Assembly (NCBI GenBank): GCA_030149365.1
Contig: JASBRP010000044.1
Location: 1 to 64,000, forward strand
DNA: 64,000 nt
Reading direction: 5' to 3'
From: Solimonas sp.
GTDB lineage: Bacteria; Pseudomonadota; Gammaproteobacteria; Nevskiales; Nevskiaceae
Notes under the pieces: model-generated
Database searches by the model: none
What the model was told of the DNA's origin: nothing
What the model saw: the letters and a program-made list of their open reading frames with translations, nothing else
In this document: in pieces, positions 18,418 to 27,331 of the stretch
Layout of the letters: the number at the start of each line of letters is the position of its first letter
Position numbering within the stretch: position 1 is the stretch's first letter
Position numbers and translations under genes: made by a program

Positions 18418-21414
18418 TCACTGCGGCGCCAGCTTTACGCGGAATTCCACATCCGCGGTGCTGCGATAACTGCCGGTGGCCGGCGTTGGAATCTGCGCCG
18501 GATCGCTGATGGGTACGGTCGCCGGCTTGCCCGTGGCCAGAACCTGGGCCGAGCCGCTGACCGAGATCACGATCAGATCCTTGCCTCCTACCCGGCGGGG
18601 GGCCTTGAATATGACGGTCTCCGAAAACGGGATCACCTGGTCCGCTGACTTGCACTCGGCGACCCAAAGTACCGGGACGCGGCCGCTGCCGTCCGGTTTG
18701 CGGATCAGGCTCTCGTTGACCGGATCGGTCGGGATGTAGGGCGTCACGCCATTCTCGTAGCGCGAGGCGATACCGGAGAAAGGCGTCATCATGACCAGCC
18801 CGGACAGTCCCGCACAGCGCAGTTCACCTTCGATGCGTACCGGCGTGTCCTCCGATACCTCGAAGTAGCTGAGCGTGTTGATCACGCCAGCAGCCTGGTT
18901 CTTGGTGCATCCACCGAAGACCTCGTCGAAGCGGCAACTGCCGCTGATGTCGGCCTGCAGGCGCAGGCCCAGCGTGCCGTCCTCGCGGGCATAGGTCAGG
19001 CTTTCGCCTTTGCTGCTGCCGCTCAAGCGGGCGCTGGCGCAGTTGCCGTTGCCGTCGTCCTGGCGGACGGTGACGTCCGTGATGAAGTCCGCCGTAATGC
19101 GCTCGCTGCGCTCGAACCAGAGCAGGTTGTCCGCGGGGATTGCAGGGGGCAACACGATATCCGCTTCATTGACTTCCTGGCGCGTGGACTGTGGCTCGAC
19201 CTCGGAGTAGGGAGGGCAGGAGGCGCTGCCATCCGATTCGATGCCAACGCCGTCGGCCTCGAACAGGCCGGCGGAGTAGTGAATCTTGCGCAGGCAACTG
19301 CGTAGCACGGACAGGCTGATCTCGTCGCTGGCGTTGCGATCCGCCCGCGAGGTGGCACGCAGCGTCAGCGTGCCGGCCTGGCCGGCACGCACGACGATGC
19401 GTTGAGTCGCCTGGTTGTCTGCATGGCTGACCAGGGTGCCGCCGCTGAGCTGCAAGTCAACGCCAAGCTCGCTGGCGCCGAACCCTGCCAGGCTGACGGA
19501 GAACTCCACCTCCGAGTCCGGCAGCAGGCAGGCGCTGCCCTGACGGGTCAGCTTGAGCTCGCCGCCGATATCGATCACGGCGATGCGCTCGCGCGCCGGG
19601 CCGCCTGGCAGTACCGGATTCATCGGTTTGAACTCGATGCGCAGCGGGAAGTCCTCGCGTTTCGCGCTGGTCTGCACATCGACCTCCAGCAGATCGCCGT
19701 TGATCCGTGCGCCGCGGAGCTGGTGATCCCCCAGGGTCAGGATGCGGCGTGCGATGTTCACGGGCCCATTGGGCCCCGCCTCGGAATTGGCGATGGTGGC
19801 GCCGATGCTCGCGGTCTGGCCCGGTGCCGACAGGCGTACCGACGAAGGCAGCAGCGACAGCACCTGCGGATTCACCGCGATGGCCAGGGCTTTGGAGTAC
19901 CCGCTGCCGAGCACGCCGAACTTCTCGCCACGCAGGATGATCTTGAGCTCCGCTCCGCCGATGGCGGCTCCCCGGTAGGTCCGATGGTCGATTCGCGTGA
20001 CCGCATCTCCAGTGATCTCCGAACGTGTCCAGTCCTCATCGGAGACGTCAATCGGGCCGTAGCGGGGGGCATTGATGCGGGTGCATCCGTCCTTGGTCAG
20101 TTCCTTCAGTGCCGCGCTGATGGGATTGGCAAATGCGGTACTGCCTACCCCGACGATGGCGCCCACAGGACCCGGGACCATGCCGACGGTGGTGATCAGG
20201 CCATCCAGCGCCGCTTCGTTGACATTGAACTCCTCGCCAACGGCGATCACCGACGCATTTTCCCAGCGGCCCGGCTGGTTGGCCGGGCGGTCTTCCACCA
20301 GCAGGGTGTCGGCGCGGCGGACATCGAAGGATTCGATACGGCGAGGTTCCAGCGCCTGGCGCGCGGCCTCTGTGGTCTTCAGTACGTACAACTGCGCTCC
20401 GAGGGCATTGGCTCCGACGCTGACACCACCGGCGCCGAAGGCGTTTGCACCGCTGCCGGCCTCCTCGCTGGCCGCGATGCCGACGGTGCCCAGGAACTGG
20501 CCCAGTGCGTTGCTCTGGTAGAGGCCGCCCTTCCCGGCGGCCAGCATCCGCCGCGACAGCTCCGCAGCACTGTTGATGGGAGGTGGATTCGGTGTCAGCC
20601 GCTCACCCTCGCAAAGTGCATTCTTGGTGGGCACTGCCGCCTCGGCCGGGGCCGCCGCCGGCGGTAGTGGCAGTGCACGCAGTTCGGCAATGGCGCGATC
20701 GAGTTCCCCCTCCAGGTCGGCGGCGGCCATGACACCGGGGATCACGCGATCGCCGCTGGCGATGGCTTGTGCCACCTGTTGCCGCAGCCAGCCCGGTCGG
20801 GTCTCGCTGCCCAGCAGGCGCAGATTCACGGCAAAGGGCAGCAGCCCCGGGTCAATGGTGTCGCGCTCTGCCGTCAGCAGGGCATCGGGATCGCCGCCAA
20901 GAAGGCGGACCTGCAACTCCAGCCACTCTGCCAGCTTGTCGACCACCCGGCCGGCCAGTGCGGGTTCGGCATCCGGCAAGGCGCCGATTTCCAGCGGCAC
21001 GGCCTCGCAGCGCTGGCGACCATCGCCGATCTCGATCATCACCGGGCCGCCTTCAAGCGGCCGGGCCGGGCGAGGTGGTACGGAGAAGCGCGAGGGCTGA
21101 CCGCTGGCGGGAGCCTCGAAGAACGCTGAGCCGATCACCTCGGACGACCCTTCGCGAGCGATGACGCGCATGCCGGGGCGGACGAAGCTGGAGGGAATGC
21201 CATCCACCTGCACCACTTGGCCCGGCTCCGCCCTGTTGCCTGACAGCGTCAGGCGGCAGGGCACGGTCTTTCCCAGTGGGGCGGTGATGACTCGACCAGG
21301 GCCGGCGCCCGGCGGGCGGCCATCGGGACCGTTGTCGTCCCGGTCGGTGCAGGCCGCCAACAGCAGGACGGCGATCAGGGTGGCCGCAAAGGGCCATGGT
21401 GCTTTCATGTTCAT
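18418..21414 (-). CDS. Large putative lipoprotein of unknown function (~998 aa)
   Basis: MNMKAPWPFAATLIAVLLLAACTDRDD lipobox (LLAAC); no recognised domain by eye; Ig-like/beta-rich segments. Confidence 0.75.
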   Translation of the reverse strand: MNMKAPWPFAATLIAVLLLAACTDRDDNGPDGRPPGAGPGRVITAPLGKTVPCRLTLSGNRAEPGQVVQVDGIPSSFVRPGMRVIAREGSSEVIGSAFFEAPASGQPSRFSVPPRPARPLEGGPVMIEIGDGRQRCEAVPLEIGALPDAEPALAGRVVDKLAEWLELQVRLLGGDPDALLTAERDTIDPGLLPFAVNLRLLGSETRPGWLRQQVAQAIASGDRVIPGVMAAADLEGELDRAIAELRALPLPPAAAPAEAAVPTKNALCEGERLTPNPPPINSAAELSRRMLAAGKGGLYQSNALGQFLGTVGIAASEEAGSGANAFGAGGVSVGANALGAQLYVLKTTEAARQALEPRRIESFDVRRADTLLVEDRPANQPGRWENASVIAVGEEFNVNEAALDGLITTVGMVPGPVGAIVGVGSTAFANPISAALKELTKDGCTRINAPRYGPIDVSDEDWTRSEITGDAVTRIDHRTYRGAAIGGAELKIILRGEKFGVLGSGYSKALAIAVNPQVLSLLPSSVRLSAPGQTASIGATIANSEAGPNGPVNIARRILTLGDHQLRGARINGDLLEVDVQTSAKREDFPLRIEFKPMNPVLPGGPARERIAVIDIGGELKLTRQGSACLLPDSEVEFSVSLAGFGASELGVDLQLSGGTLVSHADNQATQRIVVRAGQAGTLTLRATSRADRNASDEISLSVLRSCLRKIHYSAGLFEADGVGIESDGSASCPPYSEVEPQSTRQEVNEADIVLPPAIPADNLLWFERSERITADFITDVTVRQDDGNGNCASARLSGSSKGESLTYAREDGTLGLRLQADISGSCRFDEVFGGCTKNQAAGVINTLSYFEVSEDTPVRIEGELRCAGLSGLVMMTPFSGIASRYENGVTPYIPTDPVNESLIRKPDGSGRVPVLWVAECKSADQVIPFSETVIFKAPRRVGGKDLIVISVSGSAQVLATGKPATVPISDPAQIPTPATGSYRSTADVEFRVKLAPQ

Positions 21415-21433
21415 GAGGGGAAACCTGGAAAAA

Positions 21434-22300
21434 TCAATCGCCGAAGATCTTGCTGAAGGCCTTGTCGAGTACCCGATCGACCGTACGGTCGGTTGCCGCG
21501 TCGGCTTCCGATTCGGTGCGACCCTCAACACGTTCCTGCTGCCGTTGTGCCTTGTCGCCCAGGATGCGGCCCAGCCATCCGCCACTGGATGCGGTTGCTG
21601 GCGTCGTGGGCCCACCGTCGCCCAGCGCGGGCATTTGCTGCGGTGCCGACGGCAGGTCGAAACGCGCCGTGTCGGGCTCGCCACCGAAACTGACGACGCG
21701 GAACTCATGGCCGTAGCGCAGCACACCCTGGTTGCCGAGTTGCTGGCGGAGAGCGGCTTCACCCGCGGTCTCGGCGTTGCCGGTCATGCCGCGGAAGGTC
21801 AGGGCCATCCGCTGCAGCGCCTCACCCAGTTCATGTACGCGCGCATCGGGAGACAGCACCAGTTCTTCACTGTGCCTGTGCCCGGATACGTCCTCGTAGC
21901 GCAGGAGGTGGACGGTGCCGGTGATCCCGGCGACCGTTTCCTTGCGTGGGGTGCGCTCCAGGCCGAGATAGCGGGCCAGGTCGTCGGGGCCGTTGCTGAT
22001 GGCGCCCTGCTGCATCTGGCCCAGCATGCTGCCAATGCCGCTGAGGTCGATCACCATGCCATCGGCCAGCGCATAGGCCCGGCCTTCGCGCAGGATCAGG
22101 GCGCCGCCGGCCTGGCCCTCGGCGTCGGCGCGCAGCAGGCCGCCACGATATTCCAGGGTGGCACGCTGCCGGTCGCTGCCGCTTTCGACGACGGCGCTGC
22201 CCGCGTGGGCCGGGATGCCGCAAACCAGCAGGATCAGGCCGGGGAGCAGGGCCGGCGAGCGCGCCAGGGTTCGGGCGAGGCAATGGCGAATCTGGATCAT
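21434..22300 (-). CDS. Secreted hypothetical protein (~288 aa)
   Basis: MIQIRHCLARTLARSPALLPGLILLVCGIPAHAGSAVVESGSDRQRATLEYRGGLLRAD...; signal peptide; same strand, immediately upstream of the lipoprotein gene. Confidence 0.7.
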   Translation of the reverse strand: MIQIRHCLARTLARSPALLPGLILLVCGIPAHAGSAVVESGSDRQRATLEYRGGLLRADAEGQAGGALILREGRAYALADGMVIDLSGIGSMLGQMQQGAISNGPDDLARYLGLERTPRKETVAGITGTVHLLRYEDVSGHRHSEELVLSPDARVHELGEALQRMALTFRGMTGNAETAGEAALRQQLGNQGVLRYGHEFRVVSFGGEPDTARFDLPSAPQQMPALGDGGPTTPATASSGGWLGRILGDKAQRQQERVEGRTESEADAATDRTVDRVLDKAFSKIFGD

Positions 22301-22355
22301 GGGGACGCATGCCGCAGGAGGGGATGCGTCGGATGCTAGGGGGAGCCTGCCCAAG

Positions 22356-22381
22356 CAAATACCTCCCCAGGGAGGTATTTG
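22356..22381. promoter_or_regulatory. Perfect 26-bp palindrome, candidate operator
   Basis: CAAATACCTCCC-CA-GGGAGGTATTTG, 12-bp perfect arms, between the LuxR-type gene and 21434..22300. Confidence 0.6.
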
Positions 22382-22403
22382 CCGGGGTGGCCGGCCTCGG
22401 CGC

Positions 22404-23531
22404 CTAGTTCAGCCGGGGCTGATGCCTTTGCAGATCAAGCACAACGGACTCGGATTGGCGTGCCAGCAGTTCGCGCAAGGCTTTGACCCCGCTCACATCC
22501 AGGCGGCCGTACAGGTCCTTCTGATAGGCCTTGAGGGTACTGAGGCTGATGCCGAGTGCGGCGCAGAGTGCCGCAGGAGAGTGGCCGCGCCACAGCGCGA
22601 AGGCAATACGTCGCTGCTGCGGCGTCAGCGGGCTGCGCTCCAGTGCGCCGAGTACGCGCAGCTCACGGCGCATCTCCAGGCAGATCTGGATGCCGACGTG
22701 GGTGGATTGGTCGGCGCTGGAGGACGACAGGCCGTAGGCGCGTAACCGCAGGCGCCCGCCGGCGACGGGCAGCGTCAGGGTCGGGGCCCGATGCGCGGCT
22801 GACGCATGGCTGCGCAGCGGACGCCGCAGCGCCGTCCAGTCACGGCAGAGACGGCGGCAGGCCTCGGGCAATACGCGATGATCCCGGAGCAGGCTGCGCT
22901 CCTGGCCGAAGCTCGAGGCTTCGAGCCAGGCGCAAGCCTGCTCCGAAGCCCACTGGATGCACCCGTCGGTGGTGGCGATCAGCAGCGCACTATCGATCTC
23001 GTCGAAATCGTCCGGGATCGGGCGTGCCAGGCAGGCATGCACCAGGTGCGAATAGAGTGCCCCGACGGTGTCGAGGTCCTTTCGCGAAAAGTGAGGGGCC
23101 ATTCGTTCGCGAAAGATGCCGAGGATGCCGATGGGGCCGTTGTCGTCCCGCAACGCGATATCCAGGCAATGATGGATGCCATTGCGCTGGAACAGGTGCT
23201 GGTAGGTGGCGCCATTCTGGTAGTTGACCGAGGTATCGATCAGGTTGCCATAGGCTCGTGGTGCGGCCAGCAGGCTGCTGAAGGCAGCGGGATCGTCACT
23301 GCGCGCGGAAAAGACATGGCCAGCGCTGGCGAACAGCTGATGGCTGTATTCGTCGAAGTATTCGCTGTAGTGCTCCTGGGGCGCGCATTGCGCATCGACC
23401 CGGATCATCGACAGGCTGAACGCCGGAATCAGGCGGCGCAGCACCTCAGAGGCCAGCGGCATCTGCACCATGATGTCGGACCCCGAGCTGCAGAGTAGAC
23501 GAAGGAAGGCGAGATCACCGCTGTAAGACAC
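22404..23531 (-). CDS. LuxR-family transcriptional regulator with N-terminal sensory (GAF-like) region
   Basis: 375 aa; C-terminal LTPQQRRIAFALWRGHSPAALCAALGISLSTLKAYQKDLYGRLDVSGVKAL HTH. Confidence 0.8.
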   Translation of the reverse strand: MSYSGDLAFLRLLCSSGSDIMVQMPLASEVLRRLIPAFSLSMIRVDAQCAPQEHYSEYFDEYSHQLFASAGHVFSARSDDPAAFSSLLAAPRAYGNLIDTSVNYQNGATYQHLFQRNGIHHCLDIALRDDNGPIGILGIFRERMAPHFSRKDLDTVGALYSHLVHACLARPIPDDFDEIDSALLIATTDGCIQWASEQACAWLEASSFGQERSLLRDHRVLPEACRRLCRDWTALRRPLRSHASAAHRAPTLTLPVAGGRLRLRAYGLSSSSADQSTHVGIQICLEMRRELRVLGALERSPLTPQQRRIAFALWRGHSPAALCAALGISLSTLKAYQKDLYGRLDVSGVKALRELLARQSESVVLDLQRHQPRLN

Positions 23532-23570
23532 TGCCTGCTCCTGGTGGGACCTTCGCTGGGAGGGTCGGCC

Positions 23571-24197
23571 CTAGAGTGTCGGCGAGCGGGTAGGCTCCGA
23601 CAAGGACGTGGTTCGCACAGAGATGGCGGATTCCAGCTCCAGCAGCCGCTGCTTGCGCCACAAGCCTCCGCCATAACCGCCCAGCCCGCGCCCGTCCTTG
23701 TTCCCCAGGCGGTGGCAGGGCACGACGATCGCCAGGCGGTTGATGCCGTTGCAGGTGCCGATGGCGCGCACGGCGCCGGGCACGCCGAGCTGCGCCGCCA
23801 TCTGCTCGTAGCTGCGCCGCTCGCCATGGGGAATCTCGGTCAGTGCCTGCCATAGCGACTGCTGCAGCGGCGTGCCAGGGAACACCAGCGGCACCTCGAA
23901 GCGATGGCGGCGGCCGTTGAAGTAGGCCGACAGTTCCGCCTCCAGCTGGCGCAGCCAGGGATGATCCGCGGCGGTCCAGTCATCACCGAAATGCTGGCGC
24001 AGCGCGGCGCCGGCGCGGCGCAGTCGTGCCGCGTCGGCGAACTCCAGCAGCACCACACCTTGTGCATTCGCACCGGCAAGCAATGTGCCCAGGGGGGTGT
24101 GCATGCGGCGCAGCCAGACATCGGCGGCGCCGCTGCCCTGGGGCAGGCGCTCCAGCCATTCGTCCAGCAGTTTCTCTTCCTGCTCCAGCTCGTCCAT
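23571..24197 (-). CDS. ogt: Methylated-DNA--[protein]-cysteine S-methyltransferase
   Basis: IVVPCHRLGNKDGRGLGGYGGGLWRKQRLLELE (PCHR active site). Confidence 0.92.
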   Translation of the reverse strand: MDELEQEEKLLDEWLERLPQGSGAADVWLRRMHTPLGTLLAGANAQGVVLLEFADAARLRRAGAALRQHFGDDWTAADHPWLRQLEAELSAYFNGRRHRFEVPLVFPGTPLQQSLWQALTEIPHGERRSYEQMAAQLGVPGAVRAIGTCNGINRLAIVVPCHRLGNKDGRGLGGYGGGLWRKQRLLELESAISVRTTSLSEPTRSPTL

Positions 24198-24206
24198 GGC
24201 CGCAGC

Positions 24207-24974
24207 CTAGCCGCCGAGCGCGAAGCGTTCCAGGGTTTCGCCGGCGGGCTCGCCGTCGGCGCCGTAGCGGCGCTCGCTGAAGCTGAGCTGGCCGTCCTCG
24301 CAGATCAGCAGGCTGCTGCTGCGCGTGCCGTAACTGGTGCCGCGGATGAAGGGCGGCGACAGGAAGCGCTCCATCTCCAGACCCACGCCGGTGTCGGGCA
24401 GCTCGGCGTCGTCGGCGCTGCGCGAATCGCCCAGCAGATCGAACAGCGCGGCGCTGTCGGTGCGGTCGCGGGCCACCCAGGTCGAGAGGCCGTCGCGCAG
24501 GCGCCGCAGCTTGGGCCAGGGCGTGTCGAGCGTGGCATTGCTCAGGCCATGCACGCCGGAGCGCAGCACTTCCACGCGGTACTCCGGCTGGTTGGTGACG
24601 TAGAGCGCGCTGTTGCTGTCGATCAGCAGCAGGTTGAAGCCGGAGAACAGCGCCGCGCCGCCGGCGAGTTGCGCGGCGTACTCGGCGCAGCTGAGCCGCC
24701 CACCCACGAAGTCGGATACCAGCACGCCACGCGAGGGCGCATGCGGGTTCGGCGGGATCATGCGCCGCACGTTGGTCACGGCGGCGATGCGGCCATCACG
24801 CGAGGCGGCCAGCCAGCTGCCGTGGCCCGACAGGTCACGGCCGCCGAACACGCCGGGCGCGTCCGGCCAGAACGCCGCCGCCGCCGTGGGGCGGTGATGG
24901 AACTCGTCGCGGTTCGCCGCCATGACCAGCGGGTAACGCGGATGGGCCTGCCAGGCCAGGGCGATCAAACACAT
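24207..24974 (-). CDS. NRDE family protein (Tango2-like)
   Basis: MCLIALAWQAHPRYPLVMAANRDEFHHRPTAAAAFW; GTSYGTRSSSLL. Confidence 0.92.
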   Translation of the reverse strand: MCLIALAWQAHPRYPLVMAANRDEFHHRPTAAAAFWPDAPGVFGGRDLSGHGSWLAASRDGRIAAVTNVRRMIPPNPHAPSRGVLVSDFVGGRLSCAEYAAQLAGGAALFSGFNLLLIDSNSALYVTNQPEYRVEVLRSGVHGLSNATLDTPWPKLRRLRDGLSTWVARDRTDSAALFDLLGDSRSADDAELPDTGVGLEMERFLSPPFIRGTSYGTRSSSLLICEDGQLSFSERRYGADGEPAGETLERFALGG

Positions 24975-25021
24975 GCGCCAGAATGTTGTCAGACTGCATA
25001 TCACGTCAACCGGGTGCCGAA

Positions 25022-25858
25022 ATGACCGAGTACGAACAGCAGCAACTGGAGACCCTGCGGCAGTGGGAGCAGGAGAAGCCGGGCTGGGGTACGCGCCTGC
25101 TGGCCAAGCCCGGCAGCAAGGCGGCCGTGGCGGTGAAGACCCTGGTGCCGGTGTCCGCGCTGCGCGCGGCGCTGAACGGCCTCAACGACGTGGCCTTCCG
25201 CTACTTCGGCCGCGAGGCGTTGCTGAAGACCGCCGGCATCGACGAGTTGCGCCAGCTGCGCGAGCTGCCGCTGGAGGTCTGCGACCAGCTGTCCCGCCAG
25301 GTGGAGCGCCGCGCCATGGCCGTGGCGGGTGCGGGCGGCGCGGTGCTGGGCATTGCCGGCGCTGCCGGCATGGTGGTGGATGTGCCGGCGCTGCTGGGCA
25401 TGGGCCTGCGCACCATCCACCGCACCGCCATGTGCTACGGCGAGGACGGCCTGCAGGCCCACAAGGCCATGGCCATCGGCATCTTCGCGCTGGCCTCCGC
25501 CAACTCCATGGAGGAAAAGCAGGCCGCGCTGGCGGCCCTGCGATCGCGCGGCGACCTGCTGGACGCGGCCTGGCGCGACGGCGTGGAGCGCGTCGCCGAG
25601 CGCGAGATGGCCAAGGAGGCAGCGGTGTTCAGCATGCAGACCCTGGCTAGCCGCATCGGCGTGCAGATGGGCCGGCGCAAGGTCATGGGCGTGGTGCCGG
25701 TGCTGGGCGCGGCAGTCGGCGCGTCGATGAACGCCTGGTACGTGCATGACGTGGCGGGGGTGGCGCGCTATGTCTTCCAGGAGCGCTGGCTGCACGCCAA
25801 GTACCCGAAAAACAAGGCTTTATCGGCGCCGTTCAAGGTGCTGACCCCGCCCGGCTGA
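25022..25858 (+). CDS. EcsC family protein
   Basis: MTEYEQQQLETLRQWEQ; GGAVLGIAGAAGMVVDVPALLGMGLRTIHRTAMCYG; VPVLGAAVGASMNAWYVHDVAGVARYVFQERWL. Confidence 0.85.
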   Translation: MTEYEQQQLETLRQWEQEKPGWGTRLLAKPGSKAAVAVKTLVPVSALRAALNGLNDVAFRYFGREALLKTAGIDELRQLRELPLEVCDQLSRQVERRAMAVAGAGGAVLGIAGAAGMVVDVPALLGMGLRTIHRTAMCYGEDGLQAHKAMAIGIFALASANSMEEKQAALAALRSRGDLLDAAWRDGVERVAEREMAKEAAVFSMQTLASRIGVQMGRRKVMGVVPVLGAAVGASMNAWYVHDVAGVARYVFQERWLHAKYPKNKALSAPFKVLTPPG

Positions 25859-25909
25859 GAGCCTGTGGTAATCTTTGCCGCAGTGCAGCATTACCACTAG
25901 AAAAGCCTT

Positions 25910-27223
25910 ATGTCTCCGACCACTGCCCAGCATCACGTCGTCATTGTCGGCGGCGGCTTCGCCGGCCTGCATGCGGCCAAGCGCCTCGGCCAGCGCGGCT
26001 ATCAGGTCACCCTGCTCGACAAGCGCAACTTCCAGCTGTTCCAGCCGCTGCTGTACCAGGTGGCGACCGGCTCGCTGTCCACCGGCGACATCGCGATCCC
26101 GCAGCGCGTAGTGCTGCGCAAGTACCCGCGCGTGCGCTGCCTGGCCACCACGGCCTTCGACGTGGACCCGCAGGCGCGCGTGCTGAAGCACGAGTTCGGC
26201 GAGCTGAAGTACGACACCCTGATCGTCGCCACCGGCGTGAAGCACCACTACTTCGGCCGCGAGGAATGGCGCGAGTTCGCGCCCGGCCTGAAGACGCTGG
26301 AGCATGCGCTGGAGATGCGCCGCAAGATCTTCAGCGCCTTCGAGCGTGCCGAGCTGACCGATGACGAGGCGCTACGCCGCGAGCTGCTGACCTTCGTCGT
26401 GGTCGGTGCCGGCCCCACCGGCGTGGAGCTGGCCGGCGCCATCGGCGAGCTGGCCCACAAGACCATGCGCCGCGACTTCCGCGGCATCGACCCCAGCCAG
26501 GCGCGCATCCTGCTGGTGGAAGGCGCCAAGGACGTACTGCCGATGTACCCGGAAGGCTTGCGCCAGGCGGCGCGCAAGCACCTGGAGCAGCTCGGCGTCA
26601 CGGTGATGACCGAGACCATGGTCGAGGACATCGACGCCGACTCCGTGCGTACCAAGAAGGGCGAGACGCGCGAGATCCTGCGCACGCAGACCATCCTCTG
26701 GGCGGCCGGCGTGCGCGCCTCGCTGTTCGGCGAGATCCTGGCGCAGCGCACCGGCGTGCAGCTGGACCGCGGCGGCCGCGTGAAGGTGGAGCCGGACTGC
26801 TCGCTGACCGGCCACCCGGAAATCTTCGTCGTCGGCGACCTCGGCCGCCTGACCGACGCCACCGGCCGCGAAGTGCCGGGCCTGGCGCCGGCCGCGATGC
26901 AGCAGGGCCGCTACGTGGCCGACCTGCTGCATTCGCGCGTCACCGGTGCCAAGGCCCCCAAGCCCTTCGAATACCTGGACCGCGGCACCATGGCCGTGAT
27001 CGGCATGAACAAGGCGGTGGGCGACCTGAAATTCATGAAGGTCACCGGCTGGTTCGCCTGGCTGGCCTGGGCCTTCGTGCACATCGCCGCGCTGGTGGAT
27101 GGCGCGCAGCGCCTGCGCGTGTTCGTGCAGTGGACCTGGAAATACTTCACGCGGCACATCGGTGACCGCCTGGTGACCGGCGCGCCCACGCAGACGCGCA
27201 AGCTGCGCGCCGAGCGTTCCTGA
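25910..27223 (+). CDS. ndh: NAD(P)/FAD-dependent oxidoreductase, type II NADH dehydrogenase-like
   Basis: HHVVIVGGGFAGLHAAKRLGQRGYQVTLLDKRNFQLFQPLLYQVATGSLSTGDIAIPQR; FVVVGAGPTGVELAGAIGEL. Confidence 0.9.
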   Translation: MSPTTAQHHVVIVGGGFAGLHAAKRLGQRGYQVTLLDKRNFQLFQPLLYQVATGSLSTGDIAIPQRVVLRKYPRVRCLATTAFDVDPQARVLKHEFGELKYDTLIVATGVKHHYFGREEWREFAPGLKTLEHALEMRRKIFSAFERAELTDDEALRRELLTFVVVGAGPTGVELAGAIGELAHKTMRRDFRGIDPSQARILLVEGAKDVLPMYPEGLRQAARKHLEQLGVTVMTETMVEDIDADSVRTKKGETREILRTQTILWAAGVRASLFGEILAQRTGVQLDRGGRVKVEPDCSLTGHPEIFVVGDLGRLTDATGREVPGLAPAAMQQGRYVADLLHSRVTGAKAPKPFEYLDRGTMAVIGMNKAVGDLKFMKVTGWFAWLAWAFVHIAALVDGAQRLRVFVQWTWKYFTRHIGDRLVTGAPTQTRKLRAERS

Positions 27224-27256
27224 GCCCAGGGTTTCGCAACCCGGGCCTGAAAAGAG

Positions 27257-27278
27257 AAGAGCCCCTTGCGGGGCTCTT
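27257..27278 (+). terminator. Terminator-like hairpin downstream of ndh
   Basis: AAGAGCCCC-TTGC-GGGGCTCTT. Confidence 0.65.
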
Positions 27279-27331
27279 GGTTCACACCTGGCTGAACTCC
27301 GGGGCGGCGCTGGCCGCCACGGGCTCGGGGC

